Source of the DNA: Vicinamibacteria bacterium
Lineage (GTDB): Bacteria; Acidobacteriota; Vicinamibacteria; Vicinamibacterales; UBA8438
Length of the DNA stretch: 64,000 nt
Direction: 5' to 3'
NCBI GenBank assembly: GCA_022820825.1
Contig: JAJEEU010000097.1
Location: forward strand, 1-64,000
A program made the position numbers and the translations under genes. The notes beneath the pieces are model-generated. The model worked only from the letters and a program-made list of their open reading frames with translations. It did no database searches and was not told the origin of the DNA. Positions 24,667-34,600 of the stretch are shown one piece after another; position 1 is the stretch's first letter, and the number at the start of each line of letters is the position of its first letter.

Positions 24667-25629
24667 CTACCGCCCGCCGCGGCGCTCGGCCGCGCGCACG
24701 CCGCTCAGGATGTTCGGCACGGCGTAGTTCGCCTCGTGGCAGGCGTATTCGTACAGGTCGTAGTCCTCATCGCGCTCCAGCGGGAATGCAACAGTCCACG
24801 GCCGCGTCCACGTGAGCGGGTCGTCGATGCGCACCCTGTAGTCGAGCGTGCCGCCGTCCCCCAGGCTGAACCGCTCGACCAGCCGCAGCGACGTGGTGGT
24901 CGGGTTGCCGTTGCCGTTGCGCGCGTACGAGCCGGTCCGGCCGTTGGAGTTCGTTGTCTCGACGACCAGGGTGTCCCCTTCCCAGCGGCCGCGCGAGTCA
25001 CCCATCCACTGGAGAATGCCGGGCGCGATGTGCGGGCGGCCGTCGAGCGGAATCACGCGGGTCTCGTGCACCATCTCGTGGTGGATCACAACCTGTCCCG
25101 GCGTCTGCAGGATCTGATACGCCGAGGCGTAGATGTTCGGAAACTGGGAGCCCAGCACGCCGCGGCTGATGCAGCGGTCGTAGGGCCGCAGGTCCTCCGG
25201 GCCGGCGTGCGCATAGCTCCCGGCCGCTTTCGTCCGCCAGACTTCCGCCCGGCGGGCGCCGTCCGTTGTCATGGGCGGCAGCCGCCCGTTCGGCGGATCC
25301 GTTATCAGCGAAGCCAGCGGCGGCGACGGCCGCCGCTCGGCCCAGCCGGCCGGAGGAACCAGCTTCGGCCGGACCCGCGCGGCCGCGGCGGCGTGGCGCG
25401 CCGCCAGCTCCTCGTCGGTCAGCGTCGCGCGCGTGCCGAGCGTTTCCGGGCGCTCGAACGGCACGCCGATCACGGCGCTGCTGACCCACACGCCCTGCAG
25501 ATCGGGATCGCCCCAACGCGTCCGCGCTTCCGCGCCGCCGGCCTGGCCCGCCGCTGTCGCGGCCGGAAACAGCAGCCCGACCCAGAGCCCGGCAGCCAGC
25601 GCGCACAACGCAATTCTCGACGTCTCCAT
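24667..25629 (-). CDS. secreted protein of the RWEGDTLVVETTNF family
   Basis: This 320-residue member starts at the ATG 25629 and has a signal peptide (IALCALAAGLWVGLLFPAAT). Family landmarks: RWGDPDLQGVWVSSAV, SLITDPPNGRLPPMT, VIPLDGRPHIAPGILQWMG, GRWEGDTLVVETTNSNG, LTWTRPWTVAFPLERDED and EYACHEANYAVPNILSGVR. The conserved GNY near the end is ANY here. It is the shortest of the six family members in the window. Divergent from the PagL-like gene. Confidence 0.8.
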   Translation of the reverse strand: METSRIALCALAAGLWVGLLFPAATAAGQAGGAEARTRWGDPDLQGVWVSSAVIGVPFERPETLGTRATLTDEELAARHAAAAARVRPKLVPPAGWAERRPSPPLASLITDPPNGRLPPMTTDGARRAEVWRTKAAGSYAHAGPEDLRPYDRCISRGVLGSQFPNIYASAYQILQTPGQVVIHHEMVHETRVIPLDGRPHIAPGILQWMGDSRGRWEGDTLVVETTNSNGRTGSYARNGNGNPTTTSLRLVERFSLGDGGTLDYRVRIDDPLTWTRPWTVAFPLERDEDYDLYEYACHEANYAVPNILSGVRAAERRGGR

Positions 25630-25670
25630 GTCCTGCCTGCGATGCGTCAGTATATGTGCGGGCAATCGCA

Positions 25671-26249
25671 ATGGCAGATATGCGCCGCACGGCGGCCATC
25701 TTCCTCCTGCTGGCGACCGCGCCGGCGGCCGCAGCCGCGCAGGAGCAGCGGCTCGCGACAGGGTACTGGACGCGCGGCATGGCCGCCGGTTGGGGCAACG
25801 CCTGGAAGCACGGCCTGCCAGGCTACGGCAAGACCGATACCGACATCGAATTCGTCGCCTTCCACCCGCAGCTCGGCCGGTTCATCACCGACCACCTGGA
25901 GTTCTACGGCGAGGGCACGCTGCTGCTCTACCACAAGCCGTCCGTGGCGGTCGGCGGCGGCGTGGCCGGACTCGGCGGCCGCTATCACCTCTGGAAGGAC
26001 CGCGGCTGGACGCCTTACTTCGTGGGCGGCGCCGGGCTGCTCTGGACGTCCCTCGACGTGCCCGAGATCGACCGCGCATTCAATTTTCAGTTGCACTACG
26101 GCGCGGGCATCCGGCAGGTAACCCGGCGCGGGCCGGGGTTGATTCTGGAGTTCCGCAACCACCACATCTCGAACGCCAACACCGCCGGGGAGAACCTCGG
26201 CGTGAACGCCGCCACCGTGGTGGCCGGCGTGCAGTGGATCCTGCGGTAG
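25671..26249 (+). CDS. PagL-like lipid A 3-O-deacylase/acyloxyacyl hydrolase
   Basis: This ~192-residue outer-membrane beta-barrel enzyme has a signal peptide (RRTAAIFLLLATAPAAAAAQ). The C-terminal motif FRNHHISNANTAGENLGVN contains the H-x-S-N arrangement of the PagL active site with a nearby glutamate. Strands such as YFVGGAGLLWTS precede it. PagL removes an acyl chain from lipid A and alters membrane charge and permeability. The start is uncertain among a GTG at 25656 and ATGs at 25671 and 25680; none has a strong ribosome site. Confidence 0.7.
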   Translation: MADMRRTAAIFLLLATAPAAAAAQEQRLATGYWTRGMAAGWGNAWKHGLPGYGKTDTDIEFVAFHPQLGRFITDHLEFYGEGTLLLYHKPSVAVGGGVAGLGGRYHLWKDRGWTPYFVGGAGLLWTSLDVPEIDRAFNFQLHYGAGIRQVTRRGPGLILEFRNHHISNANTAGENLGVNAATVVAGVQWILR

Positions 26250-26263
26250 CAGGGACCTGACCG

Positions 26264-27607
26264 CTAGACGTCCGTCAGGCCTTCGATCCTGCCCGTGCTG
26301 TCGCCGAGCGTCTCGACCGGGAAGCCCATCTTCTCCAGGACGGTGACGTGCAGGTTCGTGAGCGGCCGCTTCGAGTAGCGCACGTAGCGGCCGCCCCGGA
26401 TGCCGGTGCCCTTCCCGCCGACCAGGGCGATCGGCAGATCGTCGTGGAAGTGCGTGTTGCTGTCGCTCATCCCGCTGCCGTAGAGGAACATCGTGTGGTC
26501 GAGCATGGTCCCGTCGCCCTCGGGCGTCGCGGCCAGCGTCTTGACCAGGTGGGCGAACTGCCGGAAGTGGAACTCGTTGAGCTTGCTGAGCCGTTCGAGC
26601 TTGGTCGGCTCGTCCTGGTGATGCGACAGCGGATGGTGCGAGTCGGCAATCCCGATCTCGGGATAGGCCCGATTGCTGACCTCTTTGGCGGCCATGAACG
26701 TGCTGACCCGGGTCATGTCGGTCTGGTACGCCAGCGCCAGCAGATCCATCATCAACGTCGCGTGCTCGCCGTAGTCCCGCGGCACCCCGACCGGCTGGTC
26801 GACCACCGGCAGCTCCCGCGTCTCGCGCTCCGCCATCTGCAGCCGCCGCTCGATGTCGCGAACGGCTTCGAAGTACTGCTCCAGCGTCGCCTGGTCCTGC
26901 GGACCGACGACGTTCTCCAGACCGGCCGCCTGCTCGCGCACGAAGTCGAGAATGCTGCGGTCCTTGCGCATGCGCGCCCGGCGGACCGCCGGGTCCGTGC
27001 TGCCGCTGGCCCCGAACAACCGCTCGAACACGGCCCGCGGGTTGTTCTCGATGGGCAGCGGGGTCGTGGGGGTGCGCCAGGCGATGGTGTTGAGATACGC
27101 ACAGGTGACGCCGCCGTCGCAGGTCGAGCCGGCGAAACCGGGATCCTCCATCCCCAGCTCCAGCGATGCGAGCTGGGTCTCCTTCGCCAGCTCCCTGGCC
27201 GCGATCTGATCCATGGAGACGGCGGCGCGCGCCGTCCCGCTCGTGTCGAACGCCACGCCCGTCAGGAACGGACCGGACGACTTCGAGTGGTCGCCGCCGC
27301 GCAGCAGGAGCGCTGCCTCGCAGGCCAGGCCGCCGCACATGAGCACCCGGTCCTTGTGCTCGTTCAGGGACCCGAGTATCGGCGGAAGCTCGTCGAGCGC
27401 GCCTTCGTTCAATCCGGCCGGATACCAGTAGGGCATCGACATGCCGTTCGGCACGTAGAACACGCCGAGCCGGCGAATCGGCGCCGCGGCCGTCCTGCTC
27501 ACCGCCGTGAGCGCCGGCACCATGCTCTCGAGCAGCGGCAGCGCGAGCGTCGCGCCGACGCCGCGCAACACGGTCCGCCGCGGCAGATGTGTCTTCGTGA
27601 TGAACAT
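26264..27607 (-). CDS. DUF1552 protein, Tat-exported
   Basis: This 447-residue protein carries PRRTVLRGVGATLALPLLES, a twin-arginine signal, and then the DUF1552 body: YVPNGMSMPYWYPAG, HSKSSGPFLTG, SMDQIAARE, LELGMEDPGFAG and DGTMLDHTMFLYGSGMSD, SNTHFHDDLPIALVGG. The SHHQ and THFHDDLP segments resemble metal-binding parts of sulfatase-like proteins, to which the family is distantly related. Its start overlaps the stop of the DUF1592 gene by one base (TGATG). DUF1552 and DUF1592 genes are typically paired in Planctomycetota, Verrucomicrobiota and Acidobacteriota; function unknown. Confidence 0.87.
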   Translation of the reverse strand: MFITKTHLPRRTVLRGVGATLALPLLESMVPALTAVSRTAAAPIRRLGVFYVPNGMSMPYWYPAGLNEGALDELPPILGSLNEHKDRVLMCGGLACEAALLLRGGDHSKSSGPFLTGVAFDTSGTARAAVSMDQIAARELAKETQLASLELGMEDPGFAGSTCDGGVTCAYLNTIAWRTPTTPLPIENNPRAVFERLFGASGSTDPAVRRARMRKDRSILDFVREQAAGLENVVGPQDQATLEQYFEAVRDIERRLQMAERETRELPVVDQPVGVPRDYGEHATLMMDLLALAYQTDMTRVSTFMAAKEVSNRAYPEIGIADSHHPLSHHQDEPTKLERLSKLNEFHFRQFAHLVKTLAATPEGDGTMLDHTMFLYGSGMSDSNTHFHDDLPIALVGGKGTGIRGGRYVRYSKRPLTNLHVTVLEKMGFPVETLGDSTGRIEGLTDV

Positions 27608-29991
27608 CAGGGCCTCCGCACTTCCCGCATCCGGAACGGCTCGCTCGACACGATGGCCAGCACGAGCGTCGACCAGCGGTCGTCGTTCTCCTCGAGCTCC
27701 CTCACCATCCGACGGATGGTCGGCGCATCACGATAGCCCAACCCCCGCCCCAGCGCATAGGTCAGCAGCTTTTCCGCCGCCGTGCGCACGAAGGCGCGGT
27801 CGCCCTGCCCGAGCAACGCCTCGCGGAAGGCGGACGGACTGTCGACGATCTCCCCGGACAGCTCGATCGTGGCGTTGATGTCCGCGCCCTCGTCGGTTTC
27901 GCGCCACTCTCCGACGGCATCGTAGTGCTCCAGCGCGAAGCCCAACGGATCGATCAGGTTGTGACAACTGGCGCAGACCGGGTTGCCGCGATGCTGCTCC
28001 ATGCGCTCCCGCAGCGATGCAGGCGCCTCGCCGGCCTCGTTCTCCTCGAGCGCCGGCACGTTCGGCGGAGGCGGCGGGGGCGGCGACCCCAGCAGGTTCT
28101 CCAGGATCCACTTCCCGCGCAGCACGACCGACGTCCGGTTCGGATACGAGGTGACGGTAAGCACGCTGCCGTGTCCGAGCAGCCCGAAGCGCCGGTCGTC
28201 ATCCAGGGTCACCCGGCGCAGGTGACTCCCGTAGATGTCTTCAATCCCGTAGTGACGCGCCAGGCGCTCGTTCAGGAACGTGTAGTCGGCGCGCAGCAGC
28301 TCGGGAATCGGCCTGTCCTCGCGCACCTGGCTTTCGAAGAAGAGCTTGGTCTCGCGCACCATCGCGTCGCGCAGCGTCGGATCGAAGCCGCGGAAGAGGC
28401 GCCGATCCGGCTCGTGGGAGCGCAGGTTGCGCACCTGCAGCCACTGCTCCACGAAGTCGTCCATGAAGCGCGTCGCGCGGCGGTCGGCGAGCATGCGGCG
28501 GACCTGCTCCGACAGCGTGGCCGGCTCGGACAACCGGCCCTCGGCGGCGAGGTCGAGCAACTCGTCATCCGGGATGCTGCGCCAGAGAAAGAACGACAAC
28601 CTGGACGCCAGCTCGACATCGCTCAAGCGGTAGACCGCGCCGGGCGCCAAGCCGTCCGGATCGCTTTCGACGCGGATGAGAAAGTGCGGGGACGACAGCA
28701 CGCCCTCCAGGGCCAGTCCGATCCCGGCTTCGAATCCGCCGTCCGATCGGCCGGCCCGGTAGAGGGCGAGCAGCGGCTCGACGTCGGACCCGGTGAGCGG
28801 ACGGCGATAGGCGCGCCGCGCGAGCCCCCGGATGATCTCCCGCGCGCACGACTCGTCGGCGGCAGCGGCGCTCGTCGCGGCCGGCCGACAGACGAACACC
28901 TCGCGCCGACTCGGCGTCTCGTCCGGCACCGACCCGTTGAATGGGCCCGAGATCTCGAGCTGATCGACTCCGACGGGTGAACCGCTGTTGACGGCCGACG
29001 GCAAGGAGTCCGTGAAGGCCGCGGCCACCGTCCGCGTGCCGGCCTCGATCAGCACGCGCGCTTCCAGGTCGTCGTCGGCGTGCATGAGGTACTCGTGCAC
29101 CTGCTGTCCCAGGACGTCGTCCTCGTCAATCGCGACCATCGTCCCGGAGTTCAGCAGGCCCCTGTACCTGCCGCCGATGGTGAAGCGCTCGATCAACTCG
29201 TGATCCACGCGCAACTCGATCTGGTGCTCGTCTTCCTCGATGCCCGCCACGCCGCCGCTGCCCCGTTTCAGGCGCAGCCTGAAGACGTACTCCCCGTCGA
29301 GCGGGAAGTTGTGACGCACGGCCACGCCGCCGTGCGTCGCGAACGGCATGTTCTCGCCCATCCGCGCATCCTGGCGCGCGGTCGGCCGCACCTCGTAGAC
29401 GTGTCCGGCGGGCCGGTTCTCCGGGCTGCCCAGCGCCATGCGGCTGATCCGCATCGCGGCGGTCATGTAGCGCGACATCAGGGCCGGTGTAATTGTCAGC
29501 GCGTCGGCGTTGTTGTCGAAGCCGAACCCGGCCAGGTCGCTCGGCAGCAGCGCGTCGCCGTCGATCTCCAGCGCCAGCAGGTCGTGGACCGCGTTGACGT
29601 ACTCGGTGCGGTTCAGGCGGCGGGACGCGACCCACCCGGCCCTCGCGCCGCCGGACGCCGCTGCCGCGTCGAGCGCGGTCTCGAGCCGGGTCACGAACTC
29701 GTCGACGACGGCCGCCTCCGGCCGCGGTCTTCCCGCGGGCGGCATCAGCCCGTCGCGGAGCTTCCGAATCACCTTCTCGAGCACCTCCGCGTTGGCCCCG
29801 ACCTCGCCCGCGTCGACATGCTCCAGGCTGAGCCCTCCGGTCTGGAGGCGATCGTTGTGGCAGGTCACGCAGTACCTGCCGAACAGGGGGTGCGTAGACG
29901 GCGCGCCTTGCGCGGCAGCCGGGCGCGGCAGGACACCGGCCGCGGCCACGCCGAGCAGTCCGACCACCGCGAGGATCCTGCTGCCGGGCAT
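27607..29991 (-). CDS. DUF1592-type multidomain protein with cytochrome c motifs
   Basis: This 794-residue exported protein has two haem c sites: CVTCHN at residue 41 and CASCHNLIDPLGFALEHYD near the C-terminus. Between them lie the usual DUF1587 (RRLNRTEYVNAVHDLLALEI), DUF1592 (LSDVELASRLSFFLWRSIPD) and DUF1588 regions, with a C-terminal DUF1585 (EKLLTYALGRGLGYRD). A distinct beta domain (EYVFRLRLKRGSGG, EHQIELRVDHELI) follows DUF1587. Probably a periplasmic redox or electron-carrying partner of the coupled DUF1552 protein. It follows the ankyrin gene by 13 bases on the same strand. Confidence 0.87.
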   Translation of the reverse strand: MPGSRILAVVGLLGVAAAGVLPRPAAAQGAPSTHPLFGRYCVTCHNDRLQTGGLSLEHVDAGEVGANAEVLEKVIRKLRDGLMPPAGRPRPEAAVVDEFVTRLETALDAAAASGGARAGWVASRRLNRTEYVNAVHDLLALEIDGDALLPSDLAGFGFDNNADALTITPALMSRYMTAAMRISRMALGSPENRPAGHVYEVRPTARQDARMGENMPFATHGGVAVRHNFPLDGEYVFRLRLKRGSGGVAGIEEDEHQIELRVDHELIERFTIGGRYRGLLNSGTMVAIDEDDVLGQQVHEYLMHADDDLEARVLIEAGTRTVAAAFTDSLPSAVNSGSPVGVDQLEISGPFNGSVPDETPSRREVFVCRPAATSAAAADESCAREIIRGLARRAYRRPLTGSDVEPLLALYRAGRSDGGFEAGIGLALEGVLSSPHFLIRVESDPDGLAPGAVYRLSDVELASRLSFFLWRSIPDDELLDLAAEGRLSEPATLSEQVRRMLADRRATRFMDDFVEQWLQVRNLRSHEPDRRLFRGFDPTLRDAMVRETKLFFESQVREDRPIPELLRADYTFLNERLARHYGIEDIYGSHLRRVTLDDDRRFGLLGHGSVLTVTSYPNRTSVVLRGKWILENLLGSPPPPPPPNVPALEENEAGEAPASLRERMEQHRGNPVCASCHNLIDPLGFALEHYDAVGEWRETDEGADINATIELSGEIVDSPSAFREALLGQGDRAFVRTAAEKLLTYALGRGLGYRDAPTIRRMVRELEENDDRWSTLVLAIVSSEPFRMREVRRP

Positions 29992-30004
29992 CGTGCTGGA
30001 AGTC

Positions 30005-31636
30005 CTAGTCCTGCTGCTGACCTGCGCCGGCCTCGCTGTCCTCCAGGGAAACGTCGCGGAGACGCTCCTGCACGGTCGCCGCCAGACCCAGGCTCGTGTC
30101 GGCGCCCAACTCCTCGAGCAGCGCCGCCGTCTCGGGGAATTCCTGGAAGTAGAAGGACTGCTTGCTGCCTTCCGCCAGGCGGTACGGCGTGCGGCCCCTG
30201 AAGTCGCGCGCGTCGATGTCGGCGCCGCGGTCCACGAGGATCCGGATGACCTCGTTGAGCCCGCGGAACGCCGCGCCGTGGAGCGCCGTGAAGTCGGCTT
30301 CGTTGCGGGTATCGACGTCGGCGCCGGCGTCCAGCAGGAGCATCACGGCCTCTTCGGAGCTGGGCGACCGCCTGCCGCGCCGCAGGTTCTTGTCGTTCGT
30401 GTAGCGGCCCAGCCCCGCCGCCACCATGAGCGGGGTCGTGCCGTCGTCGGTTGCCAGCGTCGGATCGGCGCCGGCCGCGAGCAGCCGCCGCAGCACCTCG
30501 ACGCTCTCCCCGCCGCCCTGGCACCCCGCGCCGCCGCACCCGGTGGGAATCGCGATGCCGAATATCGGCTTGCCGTTCGCGCCCATCGAGGCGATCCACA
30601 GCGGTGTGGCGCCGCGGAGATCCCCTACACCCGACGTGTAGGTATCGAACGCGCCCCTGCGCGGGTAGCCGAGATACTCCTCGAAGACCGCCGAATCCGT
30701 GATCCGCGCGTTCGGGTCGGCCCCGCGGGCAAGGAGCGCCTCGACGAGCGGCAGCCGCTGGCTCTCCGCCAGCCCGCTGCCCCGGCTGGCCGCGCCGTGC
30801 TTCTGGTTCCACTCGGCCAGCCAGAACGCCATGTGTCCGGTCGCCGCGTGCAACGCGGTCACGCCCGACACCTTCGCGTTCGGGTCGGCGCCCTCGTCGA
30901 GCAGGAAGTGCGCGAACTCCGCCTGCCCGATGACGATGGCGTACGGCAGCACGTGCGCGCCGTCCGCACCGGCGGCGTCGATGTCGACACCGGCCGCCAG
31001 CAGCGTGCGGGCCATCTCGATGTCGCCGTTGCGGGCGGCGATCATCAGGAGGGTGAACCCCTTGGTGGTCGAGACGTCCAGCTCCGCGCCGTGCTCGATA
31101 AGCCGGTGGACGATGTCGGCGCGCTGCCCCGCCACCGCCCACATCAGCGCGGTGTTGCCGGTCGCCACCGTGGCGGCGTTGACGTCGGCGCCGTACGCCA
31201 GCAGCAACCTGACGACCTCCGCGTTGCCGGTCTCGACCGCCGTCATGAGCGGCGTCAATCCGCTCGTCTGCGCCGCGTTCGGGTCGGCGCCGGCGTCGAG
31301 CAGGCGTTCGACCATGCCCGGGCTGGCGTTCTCGCAGGCACGGGCCAGCGCCGTCACCCCGTGGTCGTCGGCGGCGTCGACATTCGCGCCCGCACCCAGC
31401 AGGAAGTCGACCGACTCGCGGTCGTCCCAGTGCGCGGCGTAGACCAGCGCGGTCACGCCGTCAGCCCGGGCGGCGTTGGCGTCGACGCCCGCGTCGAGCA
31501 GCGCCCGGACGGCCGCCCAGTCCTGATCCGCGGCGGCGTCGACCAGCCGCGCCCCGTCCTGCCCGGCGGCCGGCAGGGCCGCCAACACGAACATCGCGGC
31601 GGCCGCCACAGCGAGGCGGCCCATTCTCGAGGTCAT
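30005..31636 (-). CDS. secreted ankyrin-repeat protein
   Basis: This 543-residue protein has a signal peptide (MGRLAVAAAAMFVLAALPAAG) followed by about a dozen ankyrin repeats of the form GVTALVYAAHWDDRESVDFL and NTALMWAVAGQRADIVHRLI. Several repeats carry short inserts, the largest between ADPNARITDSAV and CGGAGCQGGGESVEVL. The ATG at 31636 follows GGGGGAG. It lies 25 bases after the TonB receptor and 13 bases before the DUF1592 gene, so it probably scaffolds proteins of this system in the periplasm. A second ankyrin gene has a similar relation to DUF1592/DUF1552 at 55546-56955. Confidence 0.87.
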   Translation of the reverse strand: MTSRMGRLAVAAAAMFVLAALPAAGQDGARLVDAAADQDWAAVRALLDAGVDANAARADGVTALVYAAHWDDRESVDFLLGAGANVDAADDHGVTALARACENASPGMVERLLDAGADPNAAQTSGLTPLMTAVETGNAEVVRLLLAYGADVNAATVATGNTALMWAVAGQRADIVHRLIEHGAELDVSTTKGFTLLMIAARNGDIEMARTLLAAGVDIDAAGADGAHVLPYAIVIGQAEFAHFLLDEGADPNAKVSGVTALHAATGHMAFWLAEWNQKHGAASRGSGLAESQRLPLVEALLARGADPNARITDSAVFEEYLGYPRRGAFDTYTSGVGDLRGATPLWIASMGANGKPIFGIAIPTGCGGAGCQGGGESVEVLRRLLAAGADPTLATDDGTTPLMVAAGLGRYTNDKNLRRGRRSPSSEEAVMLLLDAGADVDTRNEADFTALHGAAFRGLNEVIRILVDRGADIDARDFRGRTPYRLAEGSKQSFYFQEFPETAALLEELGADTSLGLAATVQERLRDVSLEDSEAGAGQQQD

Positions 31637-31661
31637 GCACACTCCCCCGCGCCCATCGTAC

Positions 31662-34600
31662 CTAGAAGTCGAACTGGATCGCGAACTTCGCCAACCGCCC
31701 CAGCATGATTACCTGCGGCGTCAGCCAGGAGTCGCCGCACGGCCCGCCGGCGACGGACGCACACCCGGGGTTCTCGCGGGTCACGGCGTTCGCGTTGAAC
31801 AGGTTGAAGACATCCAGCATCGTGCGCAGCCGCGTGCCGCCGGCGAAGGTGAAGATCTTGGTGAACCGCAGGTCGAGCTGCGAGTACCGCTCGCCGTAGA
31901 CCGTACCCGGAGGGATGACGTTGACGGTCTGCGAGCCGAACACGGACGGCCGCCCGAGCGCCGCCGAGATTTGCGCGTCCGTGAACGTGACGTTGGCGAG
32001 ACGTTCAGGCCCCTGCTGGTTCTGCAGCGTCGCCGCGATCTGGATGTCGTACGGCAGCGTATAGGAGGTCAGGAACTTGATCTGGGTCAGCCAGGCCTGA
32101 TCGGTGCTGCAGAACGTGGGCGACTCGTCTTCCAGGTTCTCCGGCAGCGCGGCGAGCTGCGCGCAGCGGTCCGTCGAAAAGGCCCCCGTGCTTACGCCGC
32201 CCTGGAAGAGAATCTCCCGGAGGCGGGCATCGAGCGTGAAGTCGAAGCCCTGCCATGTCCGGCTTTCGCCGCCGAAGTTGTCGGCGCCGGTCGTAATCCG
32301 GTCGGGCAGCCGAATCGACCCCGGCTTCTTGTCGACGAGCGTGATCGGGGCGCCCGCGTTCGGGAGCCGCGGGTCGTTGGGGACGGTGAGCGTTGCCGTG
32401 TCGAAGTCATCCGGCCCCACCGCCATGTCGTCCTGCGCCGCGAAGTTGACGTAGGCGCGGCGGAAGTAGCCGACATCGAGCGACACACCCGCCGCCAGCT
32501 CGTGCTGGACGCTGGCCGAGATCTCCCAATTCGATAGCCGGTTGCCCCATCCGTGGCTCCAGCCGCTGTCGAACGCATCGGTGACGATCGGCCGGCCGAA
32601 GGCCGGGTTCGAGTTCGGCGTGAGCAGCTCGCCGTTGGGCGCCGGGTTCAACGGATCGCCCTGGGGCAGGCCGTCTCCGGGAATGCAGTTCGCATCGACG
32701 CATCCCGTCAGGCCGTCGTTCCAGCTTCGCTGCTGGACCGTATTCGTCTGCCCCGGATTGAGGGCCACCGACCAGTCCGTGCCGTCGCGCTGGCCCGCGC
32801 GGTTGGCCGACACCTTGAGCGCCGTGCGCCCGTCGCCGAACAGGTCGTAGGCCAGCCCGACCCGGGGCTGCAGGTCGTGCCAGGCGACCGCCGTGCGGCC
32901 TTCGATGAAGAAGTCCTGCGGCGCCCAGGCCGATGCCGCGAGGACCTGGTCGGGATAGTCGGAGCTGAAATAGTCGTAGCGCAGGCCGGCATTGATCGTC
33001 ACGCGGTCGAGCGTCCACTGCTCCTGGGCGTAGATTCCCATGCTCGGCCTGAGCCGGTTGCTCCCGACCCCGGGGGTCCGGAACGTGGCGCGGATGGGAA
33101 AACCGCGGAACGTGTTGAGGTTGGTCCAGTCGTTCTCGCTGCCGTTGAAGGTGTTCTCCTGCAGGAAGAGCGCGCTCATCCCGAACTTCAGGTTGTGGCT
33201 GCCGGTCACGTACGACACGGAGCCGCGGACGAAGTTGGTCATCTTGGGGCTGCGCCGCTGCGTCGCGCCGCTGAACCAGCCGGACATGTTGCGCAGCCCG
33301 GTTACCGGCGCGAACTCCAGGATGCCGGGAATGGTAGTGACCGCCGACGCGGTGGGCCGCAGCAGGTGCTGCACCGGCAGGTGGGACGCCCCGGCCTCGA
33401 ACAGCAGGCGGTTGGTCTGGGGCCGCGTCCACGTGGCCTGGTAGGTGTTCGTGCGCACCTTGACGTCCACGCCCGATGACGGCGCGAGATAACAGCAGGC
33501 AAGCTGTCGGCCCGTGCCCCACCAGGGCTGGTTGGTCGCGCTGTTGGTCCAGTACAGCTTGACCTTGTCCCTGCCGGTGGCCTGCCACGTCAGGTTGATC
33601 GACTGCTCCCAGACCTCGGTGACGTTGAGCGCCGGGTTGTCCAGGTCGGGCGTGTAGACGAACGCCGCCGGATCGGTGTCGTGGAACACGCTGGCGGGGA
33701 ACAGATTGCCGCGCTGCGTGGTGTGCGTCAGGAAGAACCAGAGGCGATCCTGCACGAGCGGTCCCCCGAAGACCGGGTTGATCTGCCAGACCTCGTCGAT
33801 GCGCGTTCCGCCGATGAGCCCGCGCTGCGTCAGGTCGTCATCGACATTGTCCGCGTTCAGCTCGGGCCAGGTGAAGGTCGTGAAGAAATGCCCGCTGAAC
33901 TCGTTTGCGCCTTCGCGCGGAATCATGTTGATCCGCACGCCGCCCGTCTCGATCTCCGCCGAGTTGCCCGAGTACTCGATGGACATCTCCTCGAAGTTCG
34001 AGTCGGGGAAGACGCTCCAGGCCGCCCCCTGCGTCAGTGAATCGCCGACGTCCATGCCGTTGATCTCGAGCTGCTGGTCGAGGTTCGAGCCGCCGTGGAT
34101 CGACATCTGTTGCAGGGTGGTCGGCGATACGCCGCCCATGTCCTGTCCCAGCGGCGTGAGAAACGACTCCGAGGACTCCATCCCGGGGACGAGCAACGCA
34201 TAGTTGAAGAACGACTTGCCGGTCGGGATGCTGTCGATGACCTCGCGGTCCATCACCTGCCGCTGCTCGACGTTCTGGATGTCGACCACCGGGCTGTCCC
34301 CGGTGACCGTGACGGTCTCCTGGATGTCGCCCACCGCGAGCTGCACGTCGATGCTGGCCGTGAAGCCAATGCTCAGCTCGATCCCCTCCCGGACCAGCGT
34401 GCTGAATCCAGGCAGGCTGTACGTCGCGGAATAGGTGCCGGGCTCGAGGGCGACGATCAGGTACTGGCCGTTGCCGTCGGTTACCGCGGTTCGGACCTGC
34501 TCGATGATGGCGGGGCTGCGCGCTTCGACGGTCACGCCCGGCAGCACGCCGCCGGTCTCGTCGGTGACCGTGCCGCCGATCGCGGAGCCCTGCGCGGCGG

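Noticed and set aside
29510-31708. 732-codon plus-strand frame across the DUF1592 and ankyrin genes
   Set aside because: It runs antisense through two real genes and shows only repeat shadows of the ankyrin units.
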